Part shown: in pieces, positions 1 through 11,404 of the stretch | Position numbering within the stretch: the first letter of the stretch is position 1 | How the letters are laid out: each line of letters opens with the position of its first letter | Assembly (NCBI GenBank): GCA_963922205.1 | Contig: CAWUHX010000092.1 | Span: 248,001 to 312,000, forward strand | Length of the DNA: 64,000 nucleotides | Origin: Romanomermis culicivorax | Taxonomy: Eukaryota > Nematoda > Enoplea > Mermithida > Mermithidae | Direction of reading: 5' to 3' | Position numbers and translations under genes: made by a program | The notes under the pieces: generated by a model | The model's input: only the letters and a program-made list of their open reading frames with translations | Databases searched by the model: none | What the model was told of the DNA's origin: nothing

Positions 1-1832
1 TTTCAGGTTAACCACTTCCCTGACGGTCGTAACCAATCAGATTGCGCCACAAAAAAATTGATTTCAAATATGGTTGGCTGCATTTCACTTACACTAAAAT
101 CTGATTATTTATATACCGCACACATAGCTAAACCGATACTATAGTTATTTTTCTACGGTAATAACTAACTCCAACATGCCACGCATTTACAAAATAAAAC
201 TGCGTACATTTTTATGTTTTTGTCTTTATTATATTTTTGCATAAATCTACCTTGTCTGTTTTTGTAATTGTGAGCCAGAAAGGCCAAGTTTTTGACAGCT
301 GTTTTTCGATTTGATTATATTTCGATGTGCTATATTTTCCCCTGTCAACAAAACGTCATGAGAAGTGTGCCACCTCGCCAACTACTATTCTAGACTGCCT
401 GTTTATTCCACCGTTTTCGTTTGCTGTTGTTTATTTATTTATTTCATTCTTTACCATCTATATTTCGCCTTTAGCCCTTACCTTTGATAAATCTTCACAC
501 CAAACCTGGAACTGAGACTCTTTTTCTCCACTTCGTTTCCTTATCTCTTCCTCCTTTCAGTTTTTCCTATTTCATTTTATTTCTACCAACAATTCGCCTA
601 TATTGCACATTGATCACTGCTGCTGTAGTCGCGCAGTGAAGTATAATAGTTAAATGCGGCTTTACTTTGATTGATTTTTATTTTTTTAAAACCGTTTTAC
701 CAGACACCCTGTCATAATTGTCGGGCGACTGTCAAGGAAAACCAGACAATGTTTAAAAACGGTGCAAGTAAGATTGAAATTCGGTATCCATGAGTACCTC
801 AATCGTGAAAGTGCACGTTTACCCTAATGCAAGGCAAACATGTGAAACGTGTTTTTCCCTGGAGACATTTTCTTTCCTTAACATTTCTTATATTTTTCTG
901 TATATGTTATTACAGTTGAACGTTCATACGTGATTCTGCACATTAAATCGAAAAATTATGGAATCAATTTCATATTTTTCATACCGTCTGACGTCAATTG
1001 AAGGTCGGCAGTAAATTGTTGAAAATATCGATAACGGTGCCAATCTCGAAAATTTATATCAGAAAGAACATGTCGCTGTTGACTGCTTGTTTCAATAATC
1101 TGACGCTAAATGAAACAACCGCTTTAAATCAAGCCTCCCTCGTTAATCTGCGTGGCTTACAATCGGCCTACATCATATGAATCATAGCTTCATTCCTAAA
1201 TATACCGGCAGCCATGCTAACATTTTTAATAGTGATGAAATTGAAGTCAATGAAAAAGACCATGACCAATATATTTTTGCAGCAAGCGAATGTGTGCAAT
1301 TCATTGGTCAGTCTAAGTTTTTCCATAATGGCGGTACATCATATTATTAATCTGCATACAGATACGCCAGAACTACAATGTAGATATCATTGTTTCGTGC
1401 AGATTGGTCACCAAAGTTTACTGTTTAGCTTGGCAAACCGTTTCATGTTGGCCATCGCCGTGGAAAGATTTTACGCCACAGTTTTGCCGTTACGTTACAA
1501 GCAAGTTGTCGAAAATATGGGATCGTTTAGTAAGCTCAACTTTTTCCCTTTTTTTTACTACGTGCCCTGATCATAATATATGGAGTCTGATATATGATCA
1601 GCACACGTCATAGCAGCAAGTGAAATCTGGGGAGTTGTCCACCAAGTTTCAGCTGAACTTTCACCATACATGACTCCGCCAAAAATGAAGGTACATTATT
1701 TTAAATAATGTTTATAAAATACGTCCGTTTTGGAAGGAAAAAGTCATTATTTGAGTGAGCTACGAAAGATTTTCCGGTGCCATATGACTCTTAAAAACTC
1801 AAAATGCAGTAAGATTCTATGCTTAAGACACG
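1..1832 (+). repeat. Duplicated receptor block, copy 1
   Basis: This stretch is repeated at 18911-21123, in the same orientation. The two share the flank beginning TTTCAGGTTAACCAC, the 5' non-coding part, receptor exon 1 and most of the following intron; similarity stops near 1832. Most of the block is visibly diverged by scattered substitutions and small indels, but about 941-1432 is nearly identical between the copies. The second copy has an inserted TIR element (18934-19357) that is absent here, so this copy shows the empty target site near position 14. Confidence 0.9.
1070..1529 (+). pseudogene. 7TM receptor pseudogene, copy 1 (exon 1 only)
   Basis: This is the first exon of a rhodopsin-like seven-transmembrane receptor of nematode chemoreceptor type. 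It starts MSLLTACFNN and runs through TM1-TM3 to an ERF motif (the DRY position), then reaches a splice donor (A|GTAAGC) at 1530. Codon 37 (1178-1180) is TGA in TM1, where the related copy at 7033 has TGG Trp. The second exon seen in the 20369 copy is missing; homology to its intron ends near 1832 and unrelated repeat sequence follows. The stop plus the missing 3' half make it a truncated pseudogene. A start at the internal ATG 1214 would give only part of the receptor. The upstream region 1-1069 shows no other coding signal. Confidence 0.8.
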
Positions 1833-2159
1833 ATTTCTGAGAAGATTCAGCTTTGTTGTGATAAGTAAAAAATAAACCCTACCTGAAAATTACATATGTG
1901 GCATAACTTGATGCGCTAGGAACGAAAATAATATTCATTTCGTCTGCAAATCAAAACTCGCATAGCTACAGTAAAACGAAAGTTGAAAATTTTCGATTCA
2001 ATTTTTGACATACACTTCTTTTAACTTTTGCAAGTTTAGGTACGTCAGACTTCGTGTTCTGAAAATAGGGCAATGGATGGGCCACGATTTACTGTAGGAT
2101 TCATTAGTGTCAAGTGCTTATTAGGAATACAGTGGTGCTTGAACCATCAAATTTTGAGA

Positions 2160-4300
2160 GCAAAAATTGTCATTTTTCACAAAAATGATTATATATACTG
2201 CTAAAGCTCAGAAGGACCGAAAAATTCCCTATACAAGACATAGCTTTACAGTGTCTTCTTCCTGCTGACAAAATATCACGGAAATTCATGTACTGCTAGA
2301 GGGTCGCACAACCCGAATTTTGAACACTACCTTATAATTTATTTTCTGGAAGTTCCGACCTCTACTGTAGAACTACTAGAGCTTGATAAATTTTAAAAAT
2401 GAGAAAGTAATACAAGTTTTGTATGATGAATATTAATATAATTCCCAAACACATAAAAAATAAAATTTGTGGGGCTGCAGTATCCCAAAGTTTGAAATTT
2501 TTGCATTTTTCTGTTTATTTACGTGACTTGAGATATATCGGCCTAGGCATTTAGTAATTTTATTATTGACTGTGTATTTGATACAGAATACAATGCTTTA
2601 TAATGTGGTATGAAAATGATTTCCGAATTGTGCATTTTACACGTTTTAGGAATTTTTAAAATGTCAAAAATAAGACCGTAAAAATTGTGAAAATGCAGGT
2701 TTCTCTCCACAAAAATAACAATATGTACTGCTAAAGCCAAAAGCACCCAAAAGTTTCTATACAATGGATACATTACGATGTCTGCTAGTTGCATACAAAA
2801 AATTTCCAAAGTTTGTTTACTGCTAGGGTGTTAAATCTGCAAAAATCTACTAGAGTTGATAAATTTTAATTTTCAATTCCTGGTCAATAAATGTTTAATT
2901 TTCTCGGAATTTCATGTTCCAGTTGAGATGATAGGGAATTATTGGAAGTTTGAACATTAATAGAAAAATAAAGCATCACAAGCTTTCAAAGCAATCAGTT
3001 TGGAGCAATTCACTTTCCATCTGCGAATTCGGGTTATATAGTGCTGGGTCCTTTATAGCTTCAGCTTCATCTTCTTCGCACAAACTGTCTGCCTCAGCAG
3101 CATCATAGTATGTTCTTTGGTCTTCATGACTGCAACTTGCTTCCAGTGACCAGGAGCTCGAAATTTGTTGGTCCGTTAGAAATTCATCCTTTGAAAACTG
3201 TCAATTTTTGCACATCAGCCTGGAAATCATTTCAGCATAAAACTTTTGTTTGAGACAAATTTCGTCATCAAAGTTTCTCAGTAGAAACTGCTTCTGCTTT
3301 GCTGTGAGCGTTTTACATTTTCTTTGACTTTTGAGTGCCCATCCTTCTTCTACCATATTTGTTCTATCTACAGCGTAGAAAGCTTTAATGCATCTTGAAG
3401 ATCTGGAAGTAATGACATCAAATGGGCTGCTTCCAGTTTCCTCCTGTATGCTTCTATACCAGTGTCTCTTAAACTGACTCTTTGTGGTATCAGTTGATGA
3501 TTACTGATAAGTAGATGCCGGAGTAAGTTACCATGTTTGAGGAAAGACGTGAAACATCCTTCTTTAGGGTCATCAAAAGGACTGTTCTCACATTGTGGAT
3601 TTTCATCCTCCATAATCTTTGAAACTGAAGGATGTTGCCATTTGATCAGTATCCTCTGCGGGTGCAGTACTCCTCTTTCTTCCATCACTCATTGATTGCC
3701 ACATGTTTAAATCACCAGATGAGGCAAGTTGCCTATCCTTTTGGTGAACAACATTTATCACAGCATTTTCTGGAAGCTGGACATCTTTGGAACTAACTTC
3801 TCCCAGGGAAAATAAGACGTCAGGACAGATCTGGTAAGCACGCCATGCATGGATATGGTAAATATCAAAATCGAAGTTGTAGTAGGAGCTGTTATATCAA
3901 ATATTGTAAGATGGATTCCTGGTTCACAAATGTCAGTCTTCATATCGAAGAAATAGATCATGGAAGTTCATTGACGTGATATTTCATATGCATGAGCTCT
4001 TTCTTATTCTCAAAAAAGAAAACTTCACATTTTTTATGGAAGCCGCTTCTATTGATCAAGAATTGAAAATTAAAATTAATTACCTGTAGTTGATTTTTGC
4101 AGATTCAACGTCCAAGCAGTATACAAACTTTGAAAATTTTTTGTATGCAACTAGCAGACATCGTAATATATCCACTGTATAGGGAAATTTTGGGTGCTTT
4201 CGGCTTTAGCAGTACATAGAGTCATTTTAATAGAGAGAAACTTGCATTTTCACCATTTTTACGGTCTGATTTTTGACATTTTGAATTTTATTACTGTCCT
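2160..4300. mobile_element. Foldback-like element with long inverted arms
   Basis: About 2640-2890 and 4055-4290 are inverted copies of each other. Both arms carry the words AATATGTACTGCTAAAGC-like, CTGCTAGTTGCATACAAAA and AATCTGCAAAAATC in mirrored order. A more diverged direct copy of the same arm lies at 2160-2400. The space between the arms holds remnants of a minus-strand ORF. This is the arrangement of a DNA transposon with long inverted repeats. I found no clear target duplication. The block sits exactly where receptor copy 1 loses homology. Confidence 0.6.
3360..3960 (-). pseudogene. Degenerate zinc-finger ORF inside foldback element
   Basis: Two open stretches on the minus strand (3758-3961 and 3368-3688) join by a frame change into what looks like one broken protein. 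The downstream part has a C2H2-like pattern: a cysteine after PKEG, then FTSFLKHGNLLRHL and a further His (about C-x4-F-x5-L-x2-H-x4-H). Similar single fingers occur in ORFs of animal repetitive elements, from memory of such sequences. Reading continues at most to the stop at 3368; further towards 3000 there are only short open pieces. It is read as the decayed coding region of the surrounding element; no catalytic core is visible. Confidence 0.45.
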
Positions 4301-4309
4301 TCTTATAGC

Positions 4310-4548
4310 CAGGGCTGTTCTTGGGGTTTTAGCAGCCCTGGGTGATCTCAGGTTTAGCGGTCCTCAATTTTTTAAATATTTATTGTACACAACGCCTTTT
4401 TTAGGTAGATGGTTTACTTTGTTCTGTTTACATACAAAAACAGAAATTTTATCAAGGGCCGCTAAGAAAGGCATTCTCCAAGCATACACTAAAAATGTTT
4501 TAGCGGCCCTGGGCAACTGCCCAGTTCGCTCCCCCAAGAACGGTTCTG
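4310..4548. mobile_element. hAT-type MITE, 239 bp, 8-bp TSD CTTATAGC
   Basis: The element starts CAGGGCTGTTCTTGGGG and ends with the inverted form of CAGAACCGTTCTTGGGG (17-bp terminal inverted repeats with three mismatches). It is flanked by perfect CTTATAGC repeats at 4302-4309 and 4549-4556. An 8-bp duplication and CAGGG-like ends are the hAT signature. It lies just outside the right arm of the foldback element. The long open frame 4194-4802 spans both and is chance. Confidence 0.85.
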
Positions 4549-4556
4549 CTTATAGC

Positions 4557-5960
4557 ATAATTATACTTTTGGTTAATACAGGTGATAAACATACAGCACT
4601 GGTATGCGGTGCTAGCACATTATGTTGTCAGAAAATTCGTGATTTTTACAATAAGCTGTATACCGGGCGTTATATATCAATAAATTTCGGACATTCTTCA
4701 TCAAATAAAACACCATATGAAAGAAAAAGAAATTTTATGAAGCTCATAAATTTTTATGGAGTCGTTCGTGAGAGACCTAATTCGAAAAACAAAAAACAAT
4801 GATAATTTTTCAGCGTCGAAACTTCGAAAAAAGTGCGATACTTAATGACAATAGGTCAAACGGAAAATTTACTATGCTCATTAGATTTCTCGTAAAAAGT
4901 TACACTAAAATCTGAAGTTCATTTTTTATTTTGCTGAAATTTAAGTTATTGCCAACATCTTTATTGACGACAAAATTTGACCATAATTTTCTTTTTAAAA
5001 AATTTTTTTCCGATGATTATGTTGCATAACTTTGCCAATATTAAATATAAAAGTTTAAAACTTGTTTCATTGAATCCAGCGTTCAATTTTCTATTTGCTG
5101 ATGGAAAATATAATAACTAAACTTTGTTTGGTAGTCAGTTATTCAAATTTGAAGGTAAGGATCTGGTGTGCCAACCTTTTGTATTAAGGTTTCTTTTGAA
5201 TGCTAATATTTTACAAACAAAGGCGATAATCAAAAATGATGGTGTACCTATCTCCAGAGTAAAAAATCTACTCCGATAGGGCACTTGCAAATTGGATGGG
5301 CTTTGCATTGATGTATAGTAGTTCTTTAGATCTACACCTTAAAATGCGTCCAAGTTTTTAAAATTTTCGGATGAGAAATTGATTTTTTCACTTTCCTTCC
5401 ATGTTCTATAATGTTGACCTGTTCAGACTTTGTAAGTGTTAGATATCAATATTAAGCGCTTTTGAAACTTCATATGATGGTGCAACATTTTTTGTTCTCC
5501 GAAGCATCACGAGAAACGCCATCACCATTGGCGAATTTCTTTATCAGTGTGCCACACACTTTATTTAAGGTGTTTGGCATGACTGCACGCGCTTTTCAAT
5601 CCATGGTGTAGTGGTATGATTCAGAGTCAGGGCTGAATTTCAATGCAATCGAATCTGTCAGAGCACGGAGTTTTTTCGAACTTCGAAATTTTAATTTTTT
5701 TAATTAATTTCCTATGAAATCTGAGTATTTCAAAATTATGTACTGCATAAGCAAGAAAAAGAGAGATAACACATTTTCCGCAGTTAGTACAAATATCGGA
5801 GAGATTTTTGTTTTTTTGTTTAGAAATGTCTTTAGAAAACTGATTAATTTACACAAAGGCCCTGAGTCTTATTTTAGGAAAAAACTAGTGGTGAGGTTTG
5901 TCCGCCGGGAAGCTTCCTTTCTCGCTTTTTCGAAAAAAGCACTAAAAATGGTGATATTTT
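4557..5960. other. Non-coding stretch
   Basis: AT-rich sequence with no recognisable gene; the open frame at 5714-5986 has no coding character or homology I recognise. The only item of note is a tRNA-like segment near 5599-5668. Confidence 0.6.
5599..5668 (+). pseudogene. tRNA-like (Gln-type) relic
   Basis: TCCATGGTGTAGTGGTATGA resembles the 5' half and A box of tRNA-Gln/Glu genes, and CAATCGAATCTG downstream resembles a B box (GGTTCGAATC). An anticodon-like stem (ATTCAG/CTGAAT) has an 8-nt rather than 7-nt loop, and the acceptor stem does not pair. It may be a tRNA pseudogene or the head of a tRNA-derived SINE. Confidence 0.25.
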
Positions 5961-7029
5961 CAAAAAATGCCACAGCATGCAAGTAGCATATCACGTATAT
6001 TATGTTTGTGGTGAGGTCGTGATCATCCACTTAAAAGGGCGATATCTCAATTTCTGATCCACTCCAAACATAAACCGCCCTGAAAGACTGATGGAGTGTC
6101 ACTCAGTTTGTTTTCCTCAAAATGCTTGCAATGAAACCAGCCAGTTATGTTGTACATATTCGTACGATTTTCTGTATACTCAACAATATTATACAAAACA
6201 GAAAACTTGTGAATAATTATAGTTTTTTGAGTGAAAAATGAGGAAGTTTCATATACATGAGATAGATTTGGATGTACATTACAATAAATAAATTTATGAT
6301 AAATGCATAATCATTAATAATTTTCATTACTTAACTGAAGTGGGGATACTGCACTGCATCTTACGTTTTAGTTTGAATTATGGACTTCTATACTCCATTC
6401 AATTTGAAATGATCGATGCGGCGATCAGAGTTTTGACAAACGGAGCCTTACTGAAGATCAAGAAATCAATTTCTATACCCTTTAAATCCCTAAAAAAAGT
6501 GAAAGAGTGGTTGTCACGCAGGAAAAATTCATTGAATAGTCAACGAACCTTCCATAATTTTGGATAAAAGTTTATCTGCAACCTCACAGTATGCTACATG
6601 CCTGAAAAAGAAAATTACTATCGTGAAACTTCTGTGATTTGTCTTCTGTAGTGGTGAACATTGACCATGGATTAATACATGAATCAATGTTATTTGATTT
6701 CGACTCTGGAATTTTAAGGTTCATAATATTTAAAAAAATCAAAATTAGTAGGAAGAATTGAATGGAAGAATGGAATTGTCTAATTCTTTCACTAAATATG
6801 CAATTAATATGTTACCATACCAAATTTATTGAATAAAAATGCAAGAATACACCACTCAGATTTGATATGTCTAATGCGACAGTTAACCGACGATATGTTT
6901 TTCAGGGGCGGTTTATGTTTGGAGTAGATCAGAAATTGAGATATCGCCCTTTTAAGTGGATGATCACGACCTCACCACAAATATAATACACGTGATATGC
7001 TATGTACTTGCATGCAGTGGCATTTTTTG
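5961..7029. mobile_element. Inverted-repeat element (about 125-bp arms) next to receptor copy 3
   Basis: Positions 5961-6084 and 6901-7029 are nearly perfect inverted copies. Both contain the CAAAAAATGCCAC end, the word GGTGAGGTCGTGATCATCC and CCAAACATAAACCGCCC. About 815 bp lies between them, including a copy of a smaller repeat (6391-6580). The right arm stops 3 bp before the ATG of receptor copy 3, so it has replaced or displaced its promoter region. No target duplication is evident; an inverted duplication rather than a transposon is possible. Confidence 0.7.
6391..6580 (-). mobile_element. MITE related to 28426-28674
   Basis: It begins TACTCCATTCAATTTGAAAT and shares several blocks with the element at 28426-28674 in reverse order, including GAAATCAATTTC and CCTTCCATAATTTTG. 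A third, shorter fragment with the same TACTCCATTCATTTTGAGAT start is at about 10177-10230. Only one end is clear here. Confidence 0.55.
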
Positions 7030-7032
7030 GAA

Positions 7033-9313
7033 ATGTCTCGATTATCAATTTGTTTTAACAATCTTTCTTCTTATAATATTTCTTTACTGAACCAAATTTC
7101 GATCATCAACTTACAAACGTTGAAGATAGCCTACCTGGTATGGGTCTTGATCTCATTTCTCAACGTACCGGCGGCGATTTTAACATTCGTAGCGGCTCGA
7201 AAATCGAAAGCCAAGCGAGGAACGACCACTAACGCTTTTCTGCAACAAGCAAACTTTTGCATCACCATCGCCAGCATCAGTTTCTCGACCATGGGAATAG
7301 TACACATCAGCAATTGGTATTTTGGCATACCTGAAACTCAATGTCGGTACGCTTGTTTCATCAGAATCAGTCACCAAAGTTTCCTGTTCAGTTTGGCGAA
7401 TACTTTCATATTGGTCATGGCTGTGGATAGATTTTTCGCCATGAAATGCCACTTCAGTACAGTAATCTTGTGGGCACTTGCTGTTCGAATGAGTTTCTTC
7501 GATTATTTAAGCTATAACTGTTAGCGTGATTTAGCAGTAGACTTCTCCAATGAAATTTGAATTTTGAATTTTCTTTCTTTGAAGTTTTTGATTTCAACGA
7601 AAAGATGCAACACTTTCTTTCTCGATACAACAGATACATCATAATTATTGGTTGTTGTGACGATGGAGCATTTAAACAATTTAGACACAGACAAGGGAGC
7701 CACTATTGGTGGCAGGAGTGTTTTGTTGCCTTGTTTATTTAACCTGATCTGAAAGGTAAGGTATACTGAAAATAATCAGTTGGGCTGCCACAGACCGCAA
7801 TCTCTAACACTAATTCTATTTTGATTATCAACTTCATCAGCATGGGAAAAATGCAGTCATTGCATAATATTGCAAAATGATGTAGGACGTTGAATCAGCT
7901 CTTCCACTTTAAGAACTTGTGCAAAATATTTCGCTAACCATCTGGACATTGAAACTGCTCTTCTAAGGTTTGAGATTTTTCGACAAGATGAATCCAATAT
8001 TGACCACTTGCACATTCACCTTGATGGAGGGTCGTTACTCTCCCTACTTTTCGGTCTATTGTCTATCGTTCTTTACTTGTCGGCAATTTTCGTAGTGCAC
8101 AGGCAACACATGAAATCGATGGTCGTTACAGCCATTGTGGACACTAATTCGTCCAGTTTGACTGAAATAAAACGCCGGCATCAAAAAAATGTTCAAAGCC
8201 CTGACCTTGCACTCAATAATACAAACGTGCACACTGATGGTTTGCTATGTTAAGCTTTTGTATGGCGCAGCCGTATTGTCAGATAGAGGTGTAACGCCCA
8301 GATTTAGCTATACTTTTACTTGATCCTCAATGCTTGCACTTTTATGCGGTCCACGGGGATGCAGTGATACGAACAATGACAATAATGACAACGAAATAAT
8401 AAAACAAACGATTCGTCAACTATTGCTTCTTTGTCGATGTACAAATACAACAAGAATGCTTCCGGCTTCAACGCTAGTCTCACATACAACACAACATGAT
8501 TAAAATCTAACGAATTCACTCTTCTCTTTGCTTTATATACCGCTTCGGCTTTGGCCACTCCCTTGATTCGTGGGGGTCTGCTTCCAAATTCATTTTCCAC
8601 CAATCATCGCTTCTTGCTTCCTTTGCTTCTGTATACTGTATACTTACTTAACCACGCCTCCAATGCTTTTCTCGTATCGAATGCATTCCACGCTTCTATT
8701 AACTTGCTTCCCTGCTTATGATGGATTTAACCACGTCTATGTGCTTACGTATATGCTTCTGTATTTATTACTTGTGTGTATACATGCCTCTGTATGAACC
8801 ACAGCTACTGTTCCACTTGAGACTGGTGTCTGGGTTGGGGCTTATACTTTCTATTACAGGCAGGTGTATTTACAGTTTTTGGGGAGAATTAATATAGCTA
8901 TGGAATGTGTATTTTTATGTGGATTCTGGGGGCTAGGTGCCGATGTGCAAATAAATTAGAGCATCTTTAATTGGGTCAATAATGGCTACTGGGGTGTGGG
9001 ACGATCAAAACAGAGCACTTCACATAAATTTATAAGAATGTCAACATGTGAAATCCAGACATCCTTGAGATGATGAATTATAAAATAAATTTATATGTAA
9101 TAATAAATAAGACATAGTGTACATTCTGTATTTACAACGATGCGCTAGCATCTACATTACAGAGGATCGACCAATGGACCGTATTTTAACATTTTGAATA
9201 CTACCAGCGGTCTGTCGAACTTTATCATCTACCTAATTTGTATGAAAGTATTCAGGCAGAAGTGCATGGGCATATTTATTGGGACTGAACCTACGACAGT
9301 ATTCACAAACTGA
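7033..9313 (+). pseudogene. 7TM receptor pseudogene, copy 3
   Basis: Exon 1 starts MSRLSICFNN at 7033 and encodes TM1-TM3 (NIPAA-like turn, QCRYAC, AVDRFFAM) with an intact Trp where the other copies have TGA. After 7450 the frame breaks: PLQY is read one base over. Exon 2 resumes at 7914 after an AG, with IWTLKLLF followed by TAA (Tyr in copy 2), CTFT, a frameshift, then FVVHRQ, another frameshift at an A-run near 8190, and finally LLYGAAVLSDR. The C-terminal end (GSTNGPYFNILN to a TGA at 9311-9313) continues only after 9165, split by an 872-bp insertion. At least three frame breaks, a stop and an insertion make it a pseudogene. Copy 2 at 20369 gave the alignment guide. Confidence 0.85.
8290..9161. 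mobile_element. Probable solo LTR inserted in receptor copy 3
   Basis: The insertion starts TGTAACGCCC and ends CATTACA, so it has TG...CA termini, and it is flanked by GAGG at 8286-8289 and 9162-9165. The receptor reading frame (GAT AGA G | GA TCG) is restored exactly when it is removed together with one GAGG copy. A TATA-like TTTATATACC is at 8532-8541 and AATAAA-type signals lie in the last 200 bp. No retroviral coding is present. An alternative is a genuine intron (G|GTGTAA...AG|G), but copy 2 has no intron there. Confidence 0.65.
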
Positions 9314-10631
9314 CTAGTGTAGTTAAGAGTCAAATTTTTTAATGCTAGATTTAATTCGAGTTAATGTGGAGCATATTGGCGAGTCAACAATTTGTTATAC
9401 CTGAAATGACATACATTGTGTATGTAGTCTCAAGTGCTGATCACAGTTGTAATACTTCTCTAGCTTGAAACAAAACGTCGCTCGGTTATAGGAATTCTAA
9501 GATCCAAAAGTGGTATAGAAGACCACCCCACTTGATCGTAAAAATCGTTCCTAACACACACAAACATAGCGAGTCTTCACTACTACTCTGACGTCCTTTT
9601 TCCAGGTAGAAGGAAGCTACCAAGTCATGCCTAGGGAGAAAGTCTTTCACATTTCAGTGAAATAACCTAACACGTATGGTACTTTTTTTCAGTTCAATAC
9701 GATCTCTCAACTGATACCCAACACGACCCATTTAGGACAGATACTAAAATTTGGTACAGCTGTTTCCATTTCAGGAGTATGTTAATTAGTACTCAAAATG
9801 GTTTTTCCAGTGCTGTAAATCGTTGCTAATCAGTGTCAGCGTATTACTGCAAGCAATGAAAGAATTTTGCCATCTGTGAGCGGCAAACAGAACGGCTGAA
9901 ACAGTTCCTCCAATAAGCTGATTTAGTGGTCGAAATTTCTCGAGAAGCAACTAGAGATGTCCCAGTGCCACCTTTTTATTCGTTTCAGTGCTAGTGGCGG
10001 TGCAAACCTTACGTGATTTTTTACCTATTATGAATTTTGTGTCCCTTTCTATATCCATAATTAATTTCATCTTTCTATAAATGAGTTCGGTACACAAGAT
10101 TTACTGTTTTGTTTTTGCAGATCAAATTCTTTAATTCAGTGTGATAATAATTTTTAGAGAATTACTACTTCTGTATACTCCATTCATTTTGAGATGATTG
10201 ATGCCGTAATCCCGTTAAAATAAGTTCAAAGCTGCGAAAACTAGTAAGCTCATTACTGCCATAAACGAAAACAATTTTTCATCAGAGAGCGGAAAACAAA
10301 ATATCTGAGAATTTCCTTCAATAATTCAGTTAGGTGGTCAAAATTTGTCAAGTGAAACTCAGGTATCGCCGCAGTTTTACCCAAATCGACAGCGAATGAT
10401 GTTTTTCAACGATTTTGACCTTTCGCATTCTTATGCAGAAATTAAGCATTTTTTGCAGTCTGAAGTTTTTCGCCAACTGAAAATTGTGTATTATTGTGCA
10501 TATAATTTGGTTTTTTGCATTTGTAAGGTTTGTCAATGTTTGGGTCAATGGAAAATACAGGTTACTGTAGCTGAATAACCTGCAGATGGGACTGATTACT
10601 AAAACGTTCTTGATTTATTCTTTCTTCTTCA
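9314..10631. other. Non-coding stretch with diverged direct repeat
   Basis: No gene is seen. About 9825-9965 and 10215-10350 are diverged direct copies of one another (shared GAGAGCGG/GAGCGGCAAA, CCTCCAATAA/CCTTCAATAA, GGTGGTCAAAATTT-like blocks), roughly 390 bp apart. The open frames at 10345-10578 on both strands are unsupported. Confidence 0.5.
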
Positions 10632-10653
10632 GAATCGTCAACGAAAAACGAAA

Positions 10654-11404
10654 ATGTCAAGGGGCGAACGGCAGCGGCAACGTTCAAGAAAAACGCCAAG
10701 GTAATTTGAAAGGAAAATCGTAGTCTCGCAACGAAAATATACTTCGTTCCAGGTTCCAATGGACGCAAAAGCTGGATGGAAAGACGACGTTTTACCAGCG
10801 ACCCTACGACAATATTAGGGAGCAGAGAAGACGAGCAGGTAAGCCAAATTTATTAAGAAAGAGATGAAGTGATTTTGACATACAAAACAGACATATTTAT
10901 ATAAATAAAAAGACATAAAAAAAGTTATAAAAACTAGGTAATAACGTCATGAAGTTACATAATATTAGATCATAATCTAAGTAGGCATAGTCGTAAAAAG
11001 AGTTACATGACGTAGGGCGAAGAATCTTGACGCAATGGCTACAGTAGGATCGGATAACGTAGATTTGCCTGGTGTGTGTGCGAGTCGGATAAGGTTTACT
11101 GTAGGTTTCTTAATTATCGATCGGTTTATAGCGCTCTCACACATTTATCATTATAAATTAAATCGAATATTTATTAAATATATATTTTATAAATATTTAA
11201 AATTAAAAATATAAATTCAACAACAAATAAAATTAAGATTTTTAAAAAGATAGAAAAATAATCATCAAAACTGAGGTGTATTGTACCAAAGCTGATGTGG
11301 TCAAGATTAACACAGCATTGTGCACAGCAGTGTCAAGAAGCATTTGGCAAGCAACCCATCCACCGACTAACATGAAACACAGCAAAAGACCACAGAAAAA
11401 CTAA
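10654..11404 (+). CDS. Possible small Arg-rich protein gene (3 exons)
   Basis: I do not recognise this gene. Exon 1 is 10654-10700 (coding from the ATG; the exon may begin after CTTCTTCAG at 10632), exon 2 is 10753-10838 and exon 3 is 11316-11404. Intron 1 is only 52 nt with clean GTAATT...CCAG ends; exon 2 ends AG|GTAAGC. The joined frame stays open for 73 codons and ends TAA at 11402. The N-terminus is strongly basic (MSRGERQRQRSRKTPR), followed by FQWTQKLDGKTTFYQRPYDN and a second basic cluster, which would suit a nucleic-acid-binding or nuclear protein. Exon 3 could equally start 12 nt later after a second CACAG. Exon 3 is the weakest part; the pair of exons 1 and 2 is the main evidence. 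Confidence 0.4.

Noticed and set aside
4194..4802. Plus-strand open frame of 202 codons
   Set aside because: It runs across the foldback arm, a complete hAT MITE with its target duplications, and spacer, so it is a chance frame.
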